A stretch of 64,000 nt of DNA from Bacteroidia bacterium (GTDB lineage Bacteria > Bacteroidota > Bacteroidia > B-17B0 > Aurantibacillaceae), in the NCBI GenBank assembly GCA_016787445.1, contig JAEUTQ010000069.1, forward strand, positions 1-64,000. Direction: 5' to 3'. The notes beneath the pieces were generated by a model. That model saw nothing but the letters and a program-made list of their open reading frames with translations, searched no databases and had not been told where the DNA came from. Shown one piece after another: positions 1-8,850 of the stretch. The translations under genes were made by a program, and so were the position numbers. Numbering within the stretch: the first letter of the stretch is position 1; each line of letters starts with the position of its first letter.

Positions 1-402
1 GCGCAACAGCCATTGCCGGGCGCTAAAAATGTGCACTGCACATTTTCTTAACGCTGGCAAGCTACCAAATGGGTGATCTCCTTGGCCCGCCTGCGGAGCT
101 TCCCATTTGGCTTAACGCAATTTGTTGCGCATAAAAAACCGTATAAAATGAGGCCAGTATTCGGTAATATCGTCTTCGAGGAACGCTCCGAATGGAGAAT
201 ATAGAATATTGGGAATGTTTGGATTAAATGGAGTAAAATGCTAATCGGAGGGTTGATGCCGGGCAGCGATAGCGGGAAAATTGCCTTCTCCGAGGCCTAA
301 GCCGACGGCAATTTTAACCGTGGTTTGCGCCTGCCTCTTGCGCAAAATCGCCTTTCGGCATCAAGAGTTTTTTGGTTACTTTTTGGCGATCCAAAAAGTG
401 AC
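1..402. repeat. Palindrome-rich non-coding region
   Basis: No convincing gene lies before 550. The stretch carries several inverted repeats: 1-8 with 123-130 (GCGCAACA arms), 26-35 with 37-46 (AAAATGTGCA arms, one-base loop), 65-73 with 102-110 (CCAAATGGG arms), 277-285 with 307-315 (AAAATTGCC arms), 324-329 with 340-345 (TTGCGC arms), and 375-386 with 391-402 (12-bp stem with one G-T pair, loop CGAT). Such dense palindromes resemble dispersed intergenic elements of Bacteroidota, but copies elsewhere in the genome cannot be seen here. 403-549 is plain AT-rich DNA leading to the next gene. A 60-codon open frame at 325-507 is judged spurious. Confidence 0.6.
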
Positions 403-549
403 ATAAAGAAATTCGTCTACGTTTTTATCAAGGCAGAAAAGAAAATAAAACCACCTTCCATAAAAGCGTTAATTTTTTACAAAATGAGCAATTTATTATT
501 ATTGTGAACGTTATGCAGAACTGACACAATTTGTATATTAGCAGAATTA

Positions 550-1263
550 ATGAGCCAGAGCTTAGTCATAATTCCTACCTACAACGAAATTGAGAACATC
601 GAAAAGATGATTCGTAAAGTTTTTTCGCTGAAGCGTGAATTTCATTTATTGATTGTAGACGACGGCTCTCCCGACGGAACGGCACAAAAAGTAAAAGAAC
701 TTCAAAACGAATTTGGCTGTAAGCTCCACATTGAGGAGAGAAAAGGAAAGTTAGGATTGGGAACAGCCTATATTCACGGATTTAAATGGGCATTAGCTAA
801 AAATTACGAATACATTTTTGAAATGGATTGCGATTTTAGTCACAATCCGGATGATTTGATACGCTTGCAGGAAGCCTGTGAAAAAGGTGCGGATGTTTCA
901 ATTGGCTCCAGATATTGCAGCGGTGGGAAAGTGAGCAATTGGCCGTTAGGGCGCATTTTAATGAGTTATTTTGCCTCGGTTTACGTGCGCATTGTATTGT
1001 GGCTTCCGGTGAAAGATACTACTGCCGGGTTTAAATGTTATAAGCGAAAAGTTTTAGAAACCATTAATTTGGATGGCATAAAATTTATGGGCTATGCCTT
1101 TCAGATTGAAATGAAATACACCGCCTACAAAAAAGGATTTAAATTGGTAGAAGTGCCAATTATGTTTGTTGACCGTGTTGAAGGCGTAAGCAAAATGAGC
1201 ACCAAAATTTTCAAAGAAGCCTTCTGGGGTGTATTGCAAATGCGCTTTAAGAAAATGGATTAA
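550..1263 (+). CDS. Polyprenol-phosphate mannosyltransferase-like GT2 (Dpm1 family)
   Basis: This is a family 2 glycosyltransferase of the dolichol-phosphate mannose synthase (Dpm1) type, expected to move mannose or a similar sugar from its nucleotide donor onto a polyprenyl phosphate at the inner face of the cytoplasmic membrane. Visible marks are the N-terminal VIIPTYNE strand (residues 6-13), DDGSPDG (37-43), the DxD-like MDCDFSH (92-98) and GSRYCSGG near 123. At 237 residues it has the catalytic domain only, without the C-terminal membrane helices of longer relatives. The gene stands alone, convergent with the T9SS protein. It could serve lipid-linked sugar supply for protein or polysaccharide glycosylation; donor and acceptor are inferred from the family. 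Confidence 0.88.
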   Translation: MSQSLVIIPTYNEIENIEKMIRKVFSLKREFHLLIVDDGSPDGTAQKVKELQNEFGCKLHIEERKGKLGLGTAYIHGFKWALAKNYEYIFEMDCDFSHNPDDLIRLQEACEKGADVSIGSRYCSGGKVSNWPLGRILMSYFASVYVRIVLWLPVKDTTAGFKCYKRKVLETINLDGIKFMGYAFQIEMKYTAYKKGFKLVEVPIMFVDRVEGVSKMSTKIFKEAFWGVLQMRFKKMD

Positions 1264-1276
1264 TAATTCCAACAAG

Positions 1277-2218
1277 TTATCTTACCACCATTACCTTTTG
1301 ATGAAAAACAGACTCATTTTCTGAGCCTTTAAGGTAATAAACTCCACTATTCAAATCTGAAACATCTACGATGGTAAGGGTTGAAATAGCATTTATTGTT
1401 TTTACAATTTCTCCAAAGCAATTAATCAATATGAGATTTACCTTTTCTTTTGTTCTTATATAAAGTGTTTCGTTCGCGGGATTTGGAAAACAGTTTATTT
1501 TTGACTGCTTATTATTTATTTCATTGATTCCTGCAAAAGAAGATACATCTAAGTACAAAAGGCTCATTTGTCCTAGAAAAGTTGCATTATTGGTAGCTCT
1601 ATATAACAAAGGATAAAAAGGAGAAACATTATACCAAGTTTGTTCAATAACAGAATTACTATAGTTACGATCAATTCTAATTACGTTATTGTAGGTCTTG
1701 CCATCAATATTCATACTTCCATAACCGGTGCACGTAGATGTTAAAGTAAGTATTGATGAAGACGTTGAAGAGAAAAAAGTATCTATATGTGTACTTAAAT
1801 ATGTTATTGGGTAGACCAATTCTCTTTTAGTATTCAAACTGTAATCGTCACTACTAGAAGAACCAGTATTTTGTTCCTTTCCGATAAGGTCGAAGAAACT
1901 ACTATTGTTTATATAATAATTAAAACCCAATACTGAACCATAACTAAATCCAATACAATAATTGGATGAAGAAAATAGTGAAAATGTAGGTGTGCTGGAG
2001 GGATTCAAAACCGAAAAGGTACCTATAGCATTAAATGCGCCCAAAAAATTATTATTCCATGTTATATTGGAGCCTGTACTCAAATCAACAGTATTAATAG
2101 GATGACCTTTAATCAACCCTACTGACCCAATCGGTAAAACATTAGTAGAATTTACAATTGGCTGAGAATAACTTAATATTGAACTAAAAATATAAAATAT
2201 TACTAAAGCATACTTCAT
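1277..2218 (-). CDS. Secreted protein with T9SS C-terminal sorting domain
   Basis: A 313-residue protein with a signal peptide (MKYALVIFYIFSSILSYSQ) and a C-terminal type A type IX secretion sorting domain over about the last 75 residues, recognisable by NCFPNPANETLYI, the middle GEIVKTI strand and the final SGVYYLKG and KVMVVR strands. It should cross the outer membrane through T9SS and be released or anchored at the surface. The middle is Ser/Thr/Asn-rich and I recognise no enzyme domain; it may be a binding or adhesion protein. It is separated from the upstream gene by about 70 bases that hold its own promoter candidate. Confidence 0.8.
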   Translation of the reverse strand: MKYALVIFYIFSSILSYSQPIVNSTNVLPIGSVGLIKGHPINTVDLSTGSNITWNNNFLGAFNAIGTFSVLNPSSTPTFSLFSSSNYCIGFSYGSVLGFNYYINNSSFFDLIGKEQNTGSSSSDDYSLNTKRELVYPITYLSTHIDTFFSSTSSSILTLTSTCTGYGSMNIDGKTYNNVIRIDRNYSNSVIEQTWYNVSPFYPLLYRATNNATFLGQMSLLYLDVSSFAGINEINNKQSKINCFPNPANETLYIRTKEKVNLILINCFGEIVKTINAISTLTIVDVSDLNSGVYYLKGSENESVFHQKVMVVR

Positions 2219-2221
2219 ATT

Positions 2222-2252
2222 TAAATATATAAAAAATGCTTACATCCACAAA
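2222..2252 (-). promoter_or_regulatory. Promoter candidate for the T9SS protein gene
   Basis: On the minus strand TTTG (2249-2252) is followed after exactly 19 bases by TATATTTA (2222-2229), one base away from the Bacteroidota -7 consensus TAnnTTTG. The box ends three bases before the ATG at 2218, so the mRNA would have little or no leader. Confidence 0.4.
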
Positions 2253-2290
2253 ACGAAATACGCCCTTTAAGAGAAAAACTCTCAATAAAT

Positions 2291-2692
2291 TTACTTACAC
2301 TCCTCGCAGTTCCACTTTGGATCGTGGACATTAATATCGAGAATCTTTGAGGTTGTATCGCAATCGTTGATGACAAAATCAAATTTGTATTTATCTTTAA
2401 AATCCTCTTTTGGTTGAATAAAATACGTACCGCAAGGATCGGCATGAACATCGGTTAAATCGTAATTCACTTCAAAATTGCGCATTTCTATTTTCAGTAA
2501 AGCGCCATTGTAATGCATGCATTTTAATTTGCACAAGGCCTTATCGCTGAATTCAAAATGCTGAAACACGAGCTCCTGCATTTTCATTTCATTGGTTGTA
2601 ACACAACTGCGATTGCCAACCGTTGCAAACACAATCAAACATCCAATTAAAAAACCAATTCCGTAAAATTTTAAACGTTGTAGAAATGTCAT
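2291..2692 (-). CDS. Small membrane-anchored hypothetical protein
   Basis: About 133 residues. I place the start at the ATG at 2692 (MTFLQRLKFYG), directly after the stop codon of the YfiT-like gene, instead of the longer in-frame start at 2719 that would run into that gene. One N-terminal hydrophobic helix (about residues 7-25) is followed by a soluble domain with paired cysteines (CKLKC, CEECK at the C-terminus), which suggests an exported domain with disulfides or a metal site. No family is recognised. It is translationally coupled to, and probably cotranscribed with, the YfiT-like and alanine dehydrogenase genes. Confidence 0.65.
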   Translation of the reverse strand: MTFLQRLKFYGIGFLIGCLIVFATVGNRSCVTTNEMKMQELVFQHFEFSDKALCKLKCMHYNGALLKIEMRNFEVNYDLTDVHADPCGTYFIQPKEDFKDKYKFDFVINDCDTTSKILDINVHDPKWNCEECK

Positions 2693-2693
2693 T

Positions 2694-3236
2694 TTAAGTT
2701 CCTTTATAAATTTTCTCAATCAACTTTAGTTGCCCGTAATGATGCTCACCATGCCAGGTATAATTTGCCAATAATTCTGCCACCGTAAACATATGCTTGC
2801 TGCCCGGATGATAAGCTGTCAATTGCCACTCCTCATTATTCAGATTATTAAATAAATCTGTCATCCGCGCATGTATGCCATGTAACATTTGTAAACTCGG
2901 TTTAATATCCGAATAAGTTCCATCATACAAGGCAATCCATCGGTTCTCATCATAAGGTTTTATTTGTGATGGTTCTTCGGTTAGTGCGCCTTTCACACGA
3001 ATTACAAAGTTTCCGTGACTGTCGCCTAAATGATGTATAATTTGACGGGCATTCCATCCTCTAGGACGATAAGAAGTAGCAAGTATAGATGGGTTCCAAT
3101 CTTTCACTAAGGTTTCCAGCTTAAGGGGAAACGCCGAAAAAACTTTTAGATTATTCTTTACATCTGTTAAGGTATAATCTTTACCATAAACAAATGGTGC
3201 AACCGGATATTCTAAATTTCCTAAAGTATCAGACAT
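2694..3236 (-). CDS. YfiT/BstA-like DinB-family metal-dependent transferase
   Basis: A 180-residue DinB-superfamily four-helix protein of the YfiT group, whose better known members are putative metal hydrolases or bacillithiol S-transferases. The family pattern is clear: GWNARQIIHHLGDSH (residues 60-74), the conserved IKPYDENRW (92-100), and WHGEHH (161-166), which together give the three histidines that bind the metal. The length is normal. Its stop is next to the start of the following small gene, and it begins two bases after alanine dehydrogenase, so the three form one operon. Substrate unknown; Bacteroidota often lack classical bacillithiol assignment, so a thiol-transferase role is only inferred. 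Confidence 0.85.
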   Translation of the reverse strand: MSDTLGNLEYPVAPFVYGKDYTLTDVKNNLKVFSAFPLKLETLVKDWNPSILATSYRPRGWNARQIIHHLGDSHGNFVIRVKGALTEEPSQIKPYDENRWIALYDGTYSDIKPSLQMLHGIHARMTDLFNNLNNEEWQLTAYHPGSKHMFTVAELLANYTWHGEHHYGQLKLIEKIYKGT

Positions 3237-3237
3237 G

Positions 3238-4455
3238 CTATATAGCCGCCATTAAGAGATTAATATCTTTGAATGGAAGATTAAACGCTTCTCCCATATA
3301 TTGGTTGGTAAGAATTCCATTATAAATATAAACGCCGTTTCGAACACCGGCATCCTTACGAACTAAACTATCAAAGCCACCTTCATCCCCCATATTTAAA
3401 ATAATCTGTGAGAAGATACTACTGAATGCGTAAGATGCAGTGCGTGCTACGCGTGAAGCAATGTTGGGTACACAATAATGAATAACACCGTGCTTGCGGA
3501 ATACAGGCTTGGTATGATTCGTTACTTTAGATGTTTCAAACACACCGCCCTGATCAATACTCACATCAATAATGACCGAGCCTGCTTTCATTTCAGAAAC
3601 CATGGTATCGGTTACAATGCAAGGGGTACGACCTTTATGCGCACGTAAAGCACCTATAGCTACGTCGGCTGTTTTTAAATGTTTCTCTAACACTTTCGGC
3701 ACAATTACAGAAGTAAATACGCGTGTACCTAATGAGTTTTGTAAACGACGTAAACGTGAAACAGACGAATCAAATACTTTTACGGATGCGCCTAATCCTA
3801 ATGCGGCACGTGCTGCAAATTCACCAACAGTTCCTGCACCGATAATTACCACTTCGGTTGGAGAAATTCCACTGATACCTCCTAAAATGGAACCAACCCC
3901 ATTATTAACGTTGCTCAATAATTCGGCTGCAATTAAAATACTTGCACCGCCTGCGATTTCTCCCATCGAACGAATAATCGGATAAATTCCTACATCATCG
4001 GTGATTAAATCAAAGGCCACGCAGTTTAATTTTTTACCAATTAACTTCTTTAAAAAATCTTCAGGTTGAACGGTTAATTGTAATGCAGAAAACAAAGTTT
4101 GCTTATGCTGCATCATTTCAATTTCTTCTAAAGTGGGAGGTGCAATTTTAAAAATCACATCCGCTTTATATACATCTTGCGGCGAATAAACTATTTCAGC
4201 ACCTGCTTCACTGTAATCATTGTCTTCGAAGTGGGCAGCTTTACCGGCACCCGCCTCAATAACAACACGGTGACCATTATTCACTAAAAGTGCAACTGCA
4301 TCGGGAACAAGTGGCACACGGTTTTCCTGAAACGCAATTTCCTTTGGAATACCAATGTAAAGTTTTCCTTTTTTGCGTGCTACCTCCAGCATTTCTTCTT
4401 GCGGAGCAAGCGCGCCTTTAGTCAGCGAAAACAAAACATCTTTATTCATTACCAT
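3238..4455 (-). CDS. ald: Alanine dehydrogenase
   Basis: NAD-dependent alanine dehydrogenase (alanine to pyruvate and ammonia), cytoplasmic, 405 residues. The N-terminal AlaDh/PNT domain shows IGIPKEIAFQENRVPL (residues 34-49), with the substrate-binding KE-x-RV pattern. The Rossmann domain has VVIIGAGTVGEFAAR (202-216), followed by VKVFDSS, the acidic end of the second strand. Length is slightly above the usual 370 because of about 30 extra N-terminal residues, common in Bacteroidota members. Starts at the first ATG (MVMNKD; an alternative ATG lies two codons later). It heads a run of three minus-strand genes. Transhydrogenase alpha subunit is the nearest alternative but the length and lack of a membrane part argue against it. 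Confidence 0.9.
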   Translation of the reverse strand: MVMNKDVLFSLTKGALAPQEEMLEVARKKGKLYIGIPKEIAFQENRVPLVPDAVALLVNNGHRVVIEAGAGKAAHFEDNDYSEAGAEIVYSPQDVYKADVIFKIAPPTLEEIEMMQHKQTLFSALQLTVQPEDFLKKLIGKKLNCVAFDLITDDVGIYPIIRSMGEIAGGASILIAAELLSNVNNGVGSILGGISGISPTEVVIIGAGTVGEFAARAALGLGASVKVFDSSVSRLRRLQNSLGTRVFTSVIVPKVLEKHLKTADVAIGALRAHKGRTPCIVTDTMVSEMKAGSVIIDVSIDQGGVFETSKVTNHTKPVFRKHGVIHYCVPNIASRVARTASYAFSSIFSQIILNMGDEGGFDSLVRKDAGVRNGVYIYNGILTNQYMGEAFNLPFKDINLLMAAI

Positions 4456-4473
4456 AATATTTTCTTTTATAAA

Positions 4474-5205
4474 TTAATAATAGGTGCCGTGATAAACTGG
4501 CGCATTACAATCATCAATACTTTTTGGCATTGGTCGGAAAATAATTCCAACTCTTAATTCAAATGTGCGGCTTCTGATACTGCTCAATCCTAAACGCGGT
4601 GGTTGATATATCAAATCCGGATTATAATGAAATTCCACAAACGGATGCCATTTTTTCCAGGTGAAAAATTCAAATCCTGCCCCGGCATCGCCACTGAACC
4701 AAATTTTCGGGAAAGTAGTTGCCATCTCCGGAAATACAGAAGCTGCGAAAGAATATAAATATTCTAATCTTACGCCCAACATGGTGTACCATTGTCCTTT
4801 TCGTGTGGTATTACCCATAAACTTCAAATAATTATTCCATTGAATGTATTGGTAAACATTTGCGCCTACTCTTCCACTCAATTCACCGGTATATAAATTC
4901 CCGATTTCCTTTTCTACGGCACCTTTCATGGTGTATTCAAATTCTGTTTGCCAGCGTATATGATCGTAACGTAAAAATTCTGCCAGCAATCCTACGCCGA
5001 AACTTTGGTAATCGCGTGAGTAATGGTTTTGCGGATAATAATACTCATACACAAAAACATTCGGATCCTTTTTGGTAGAATTTAAGTTACGGTAACGATG
5101 GGCAGTGCTGTTTCCTGCCACAAAAATTCCAATTCCTCTGAAAAACTGAGCGTTTGCTTCAACCGAAACAAAAATCAGACTTAATATAACGAGTAGTTTC
5201 TTCAT
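4474..5205 (-). CDS. Outer-membrane beta-barrel-like hypothetical protein
   Basis: A 243-residue exported protein with signal peptide MKKLLVILSLIFVSVEANAQ. The mature part alternates aromatic and polar residues (for example EFEYTMKG, VYQYIQWNNYLKF, HPFVEFHYNPDLIYQPP) and ends in a strand FELRVGIIFRP, followed by a short tail, as in small outer-membrane barrels. No named family is recognised. It lies between fabD and alanine dehydrogenase on the same strand with short gaps (9 and 18 bases), so it may be read through from fabD. Confidence 0.7.
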   Translation of the reverse strand: MKKLLVILSLIFVSVEANAQFFRGIGIFVAGNSTAHRYRNLNSTKKDPNVFVYEYYYPQNHYSRDYQSFGVGLLAEFLRYDHIRWQTEFEYTMKGAVEKEIGNLYTGELSGRVGANVYQYIQWNNYLKFMGNTTRKGQWYTMLGVRLEYLYSFAASVFPEMATTFPKIWFSGDAGAGFEFFTWKKWHPFVEFHYNPDLIYQPPRLGLSSIRSRTFELRVGIIFRPMPKSIDDCNAPVYHGTYY

Positions 5206-5214
5206 TTAAATGAA

Positions 5215-6102
5215 TTAAGCACTAACGGTCTCCATCCCTGCGTTTACTTTCTTAACCAAACCTTGTAAAACTTTACCCGGACCAACCTCAGTAAATGAAG
5301 TGGCGCCATCGTTAATCATTTGGATAACAGTTTGAGTCCATTTTACGGGAGCGGTTAATTGAGCAATTAAATTTTTCTTGATTTCATCCGGATTAGTAAC
5401 AGCACTTGCTGTTACATTTTGATAAACCGGACAAATTGGATTGTTGAAGGTTGTGGAGTTAATCGCCGCTTCAAGTTCAACGCGGGCCGGTTCCATTAAT
5501 GGCGAGTGAAATGCTCCACCAACAGGTAAAACCAATGCACGTTTAGCGCCGGCAGCCTTCATTTTTTCGCAGGCAATGTTAATGCCTTCAATACTTCCGG
5601 AAATAACTAATTGTCCGGGACAATTATAATTAGCTGCTACAACAGTATGACCTGATGCTGTGATTTCTTTACAAATATCTTCTACGACTTTATCATCTAA
5701 ATTTAAGATAGCTGCCATGGTAGAAGGATTTATTTCGCAGGCTTTTTGCATGGCCATAGCACGTTTGTATACTAATTGCAAAGCATCTTCGAAACTCAAC
5801 GTTTTATTCGCAACTAATGCGGAGAACTCTCCTAAAGAGTGACCTGCTACCATATCCGGTTTAAAATCGGCGCCTTTTGTAGCAGCCAACACAACTGAAT
5901 GTAAAAAAATAGCGGGTTGAGTTACTTTTGTTTGCTTAAGTTCTTCATCTGTACCACCAAACATGGTATCGGTAATGCGAAAACCCAAAATAGAGTTCGC
6001 TTTTTCAAATAAGTCTTTAGCTAAAGGGGACGAATCATAAAGATCTTTTCCCATACCGGAAAACTGAGAACCTTGTCCGGGGAATACATAGGCTTTTTTC
6101 AT
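5215..6102 (-). CDS. fabD: Malonyl-CoA:ACP acyltransferase
   Basis: Transfers malonyl from CoA to acyl carrier protein, the entry step of fatty-acid elongation, in the cytoplasm. The catalytic GHSLGE motif is at residues 87-92 (Ser89), the N-terminal FPGQGSQ at 7-13, and the catalytic His in GGAFHSPLM at about 199; 295 residues is typical. It lies 93 bases downstream of phaC on the same strand, so fatty-acid precursor supply and PHA polymerisation sit together; whether they share a transcript is not shown. The other fab genes and acpP are not in the window. Confidence 0.95.
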   Translation of the reverse strand: MKKAYVFPGQGSQFSGMGKDLYDSSPLAKDLFEKANSILGFRITDTMFGGTDEELKQTKVTQPAIFLHSVVLAATKGADFKPDMVAGHSLGEFSALVANKTLSFEDALQLVYKRAMAMQKACEINPSTMAAILNLDDKVVEDICKEITASGHTVVAANYNCPGQLVISGSIEGINIACEKMKAAGAKRALVLPVGGAFHSPLMEPARVELEAAINSTTFNNPICPVYQNVTASAVTNPDEIKKNLIAQLTAPVKWTQTVIQMINDGATSFTEVGPGKVLQGLVKKVNAGMETVSA

Positions 6103-6195
6103 AATGATAGTAAAATAGTAAAATTAGGCTATTTTACCCCTTCTTATACGCAAAAGCCTGAAATAGAGTTAACCGTAGATTGTTAAAAACAGAGC

Positions 6196-7239
6196 TTAAT
6201 CCCTCTTTTTCAACCAGGCAGTAACAGCAGGTGCTAATTCTTTTTGAGATTTACCACCAACAAACACCCCAATATGCCCACCTTTGAAGCTGTAAAGTTC
6301 TTTGTCTTTACTGCCAACATGGTCGTTTAACGGAATAGTAGCGGCAGGAGGCACTAAATGATCTTCGGTTGCGTAAATATTTAATAAAGGTGAAGTCAGA
6401 TTTTTAAGATTCACTTTCTTTCCTCCTACTTCGAGTTCACCCTTTACTAATTTATTTTGCTGATATAATTCTTTCATGAACTGACGGAAACATTCACCTG
6501 CTTGTGCAGGACTTTCGCTAATCCATTTTTCCATGCGAAGGAAATTCAGAAGCTTGTCTTTATCATCCAAAACATTCACTAAACTCTGTTGTTTCTGAAC
6601 TTTCATCATTGGTTTTAATAAATCAAAACCTTGATTTAAGAAATCACCCGGAATTAATCCATTGTTTCCATCTACCAGTTTATCAAAGTCCATATTTTTA
6701 CTCCAACGGAATAATAAACCATCATTGGTAGAGAAATCGATTGGGGTTACATGAGTAACCAAATTCTTTACCTTGTTAGGATACAATGAAGAATAAATTA
6801 CGCTAAGCGTTCCACCCTGGCAAATACTTAAAATATTGACTTTATCGATGCGGTGTTTTTTACGGATGAAGTCTACACAATTATTGATGTAGCCATTTAC
6901 ATAATCATCCAAATCCAAATAGCGATCGCTTTTAGAAGGATAACCCCAATCGATGAGATACACATCCAAACCTGCATTTAATAGATTTTTAATATAGCTG
7001 CGATCAGGTTGTAAATCGAGCATTTTATACGTGTTTACCAATGCGTAAACAATAAGTACCGGTGTTTTATACGTTGCATTTGTATCACGATCGTAACGAT
7101 ACAAAGTGAGTTTATCTTCTTTATAAACGGAAGTTTTAGGTGAAGTAGCGATATCTACTTCTTTAATTTGCTGAAGGGTGTCGTAACTCTTCATCATTTT
7201 CTGGCTCATGTCGGCCAGTTCCTTTATCATATTTTCCAT
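6196..7239 (-). CDS. phaC: Class III poly(3-hydroxyalkanoate) synthase subunit PhaC
   Basis: Polymerises (R)-3-hydroxyacyl-CoA into PHA at the granule surface. It has an alpha/beta-hydrolase fold of 347 residues, the short size of class III/IV synthases. The lipase-like box is SICQGG with nucleophile Cys140; the Asp is in YATEDHLVPP (Asp293) and the His in GGHIGVF (His322). The spacings 153 and 29 equal those of the Allochromatium enzyme triad (149, 302, 331). The first position of the box is Ser where class III usually has Gly. The partner phaE is just upstream on the same strand, but a strong hairpin terminator lies between them. Confidence 0.93.
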   Translation of the reverse strand: MENMIKELADMSQKMMKSYDTLQQIKEVDIATSPKTSVYKEDKLTLYRYDRDTNATYKTPVLIVYALVNTYKMLDLQPDRSYIKNLLNAGLDVYLIDWGYPSKSDRYLDLDDYVNGYINNCVDFIRKKHRIDKVNILSICQGGTLSVIYSSLYPNKVKNLVTHVTPIDFSTNDGLLFRWSKNMDFDKLVDGNNGLIPGDFLNQGFDLLKPMMKVQKQQSLVNVLDDKDKLLNFLRMEKWISESPAQAGECFRQFMKELYQQNKLVKGELEVGGKKVNLKNLTSPLLNIYATEDHLVPPAATIPLNDHVGSKDKELYSFKGGHIGVFVGGKSQKELAPAVTAWLKKRD

Positions 7240-7316
7240 AGTACAGAATTGGTTTTTAAATATAGCAAAAAAAACGATTAATTATAGTTGAGTGCAGGAA
7301 GAAGGTTGTGCGAAAC

Positions 7317-7343
7317 AAAAAATCCCGGGTTACCCCGGGATTT
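7317..7343 (-). terminator. Rho-independent terminator between phaE and phaC
   Basis: A perfect 10-bp GC-rich stem (7320-7329 with 7334-7343, AAATCCCGGG arms) with a 4-base loop. On the minus strand it is followed by a short T tract. It lies downstream of phaE and 77 bases before phaC, so phaC needs read-through or its own promoter. Confidence 0.75.
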
Positions 7344-7406
7344 ATTTACATCAAGCTGTTCCACAAACACTAAAAGAACAACCTGCTTTGCTATGAGTAA
7401 CCGTTA

Positions 7407-8759
7407 TTATTTTTTCTTTGCTTTTGAAGCTTTTTCTTCTTCAAAAAGTTCAGTATTTCCGGTAAGAGCTAATTTATTTTGTAACTCTTTTACGGTTTTC
7501 TTTAAATCATGGATGGTTTTATATAACTCATCAACTTCTGAACGGAAAACTACAGGATAATTTTCATACACATTTTCGAATTGTTTTTCGAATTGCTTTT
7601 TCACATCCATTCCTAAGCTAATCGTTTCAGCTTTAATTTTTGAAAAATCTTCAGTTGCCAATAATTCAGCTAAGAATTTTTCGCTGGTTTTAACCCACTC
7701 GTTATAAACCTCATTCATATTAGGCATTTCGCCCGGTTTTACATTCTTATATTTCTCTGAATATTCTTTTGCAATGGCTTCAAAAGCCTTTTGAGTTGTA
7801 GTCATTAAATTATACTGTAACTCATTTTGCTTAATTGAATATTCAGCGATTTTATCCATTAAATTAATGGCAGCTTCCACATTTTCTTTTTCCTTACCAG
7901 GATTAGCCAATTTCATGATCGGTTCAAATGTTTTACCGAATACGTTGTTAACCTGACTGTAAAGTTCTTTTACTTTTTCAAAGTTACCGCTGAATAACTG
8001 AGGAAACTCAGCAGACATACCTTGAATTTGCTGGAAGTATTCTTTGCTCAAATTATTTTGTTGAGTGAAGAAATCACGAACTTGTTTAGTAGCGTTATCG
8101 TAAACATCCTTCATGTTTGCACCTGAATAAAAGCTACCGAACAATTGTTCAGTTACCTTCTTGTAGTTCTCAACATTATAAATGTTTTTCCAGGTTTCAG
8201 CAGTAAAATCTTGATTTTGGATCGCTTTCATCATTGGTTGGAAAGCTTCCTGAACTTTTAAAAACACCTGATTGCTTTCAAACATATTCTTAAACATATC
8301 TTTATTAAAAGATGAGTTAAAGTTTTTTGTATAAGTATCGTAAGTGTTATTTAAAGTATTGATCCAGCTGTTGTAGATGTTAGTCCAAGAACTGTTCATA
8401 GCTCCAAAACTGTTCATGTAATCGTTAGCAGGTTTACCGTAATTAGCAAAGCTGTTATATAGGCTTTGGTTAAAATCGGTCATTTGCTTTACAGCATTTA
8501 ATTGTTGGTTATACCAGTTTTTGAAAAACTCTTCAGGTTTATTTTCAGCAGCATTAAACGCATTTGGCATACCCGCTTGCATTCCGCCTAATAAATTCAT
8601 TTGTTTCTCAAACCACTCCTTATAAATGTTTTGACCTTCGGTAGTAATATTACCACTGGTCATCGCATTTTGGAATTTTTTGGTTGAGTCCATCCAATTA
8701 TTCATAACGGTAGTTTGTGTCTCCAGCAAACTGTCGAAAAATGGATTGTTTGTTTTCAT
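7407..8759 (-). CDS. phaE: PHA synthase subunit PhaE-like / granule-associated protein
   Basis: A 450-residue, mostly helical protein with no signal peptide, rich in Asn, Phe, Met and Trp in its first 200 residues, with repeated amphipathic helices and a C-terminal coiled coil (VDELYKTIHDLKKTVKELQ, ending in KASKAKKK). This matches the PhaE subunit of class III PHA synthases, which binds PhaC and activates it on granules; typical PhaE is about 360 residues, so this one is long and may also act like a phasin. Identity rests on this pattern and on position upstream of phaC. The start at 8759 is the first ATG after an 85-base leader. Confidence 0.78.
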   Translation of the reverse strand: MKTNNPFFDSLLETQTTVMNNWMDSTKKFQNAMTSGNITTEGQNIYKEWFEKQMNLLGGMQAGMPNAFNAAENKPEEFFKNWYNQQLNAVKQMTDFNQSLYNSFANYGKPANDYMNSFGAMNSSWTNIYNSWINTLNNTYDTYTKNFNSSFNKDMFKNMFESNQVFLKVQEAFQPMMKAIQNQDFTAETWKNIYNVENYKKVTEQLFGSFYSGANMKDVYDNATKQVRDFFTQQNNLSKEYFQQIQGMSAEFPQLFSGNFEKVKELYSQVNNVFGKTFEPIMKLANPGKEKENVEAAINLMDKIAEYSIKQNELQYNLMTTTQKAFEAIAKEYSEKYKNVKPGEMPNMNEVYNEWVKTSEKFLAELLATEDFSKIKAETISLGMDVKKQFEKQFENVYENYPVVFRSEVDELYKTIHDLKKTVKELQNKLALTGNTELFEEEKASKAKKK

Positions 8760-8850
8760 TTTAATTTTAAGTTAAATTATTATTAATCAGTTACTTGTTA
8801 TATTTCTATCTGATTTCCAGTAACTTACAGCGTTATTTGGAAATTTTATG

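Noticed and set aside
325-507. 60-codon open frame in the palindrome region
   Set aside because: It runs across a hairpin repeat, has no recognisable protein features and ends in a hydrophobic run from AT-rich DNA; such frames are common in intergenic repeats.
3572-3985. 137-codon frame opposite alanine dehydrogenase
   Set aside because: It is a shadow of a clear enzyme gene on the other strand.
7288-7560. Plus-strand frame of 90 codons over phaE and its terminator
   Set aside because: It is the reverse of the PhaE C-terminus and of a terminator hairpin; the protein has no sense.
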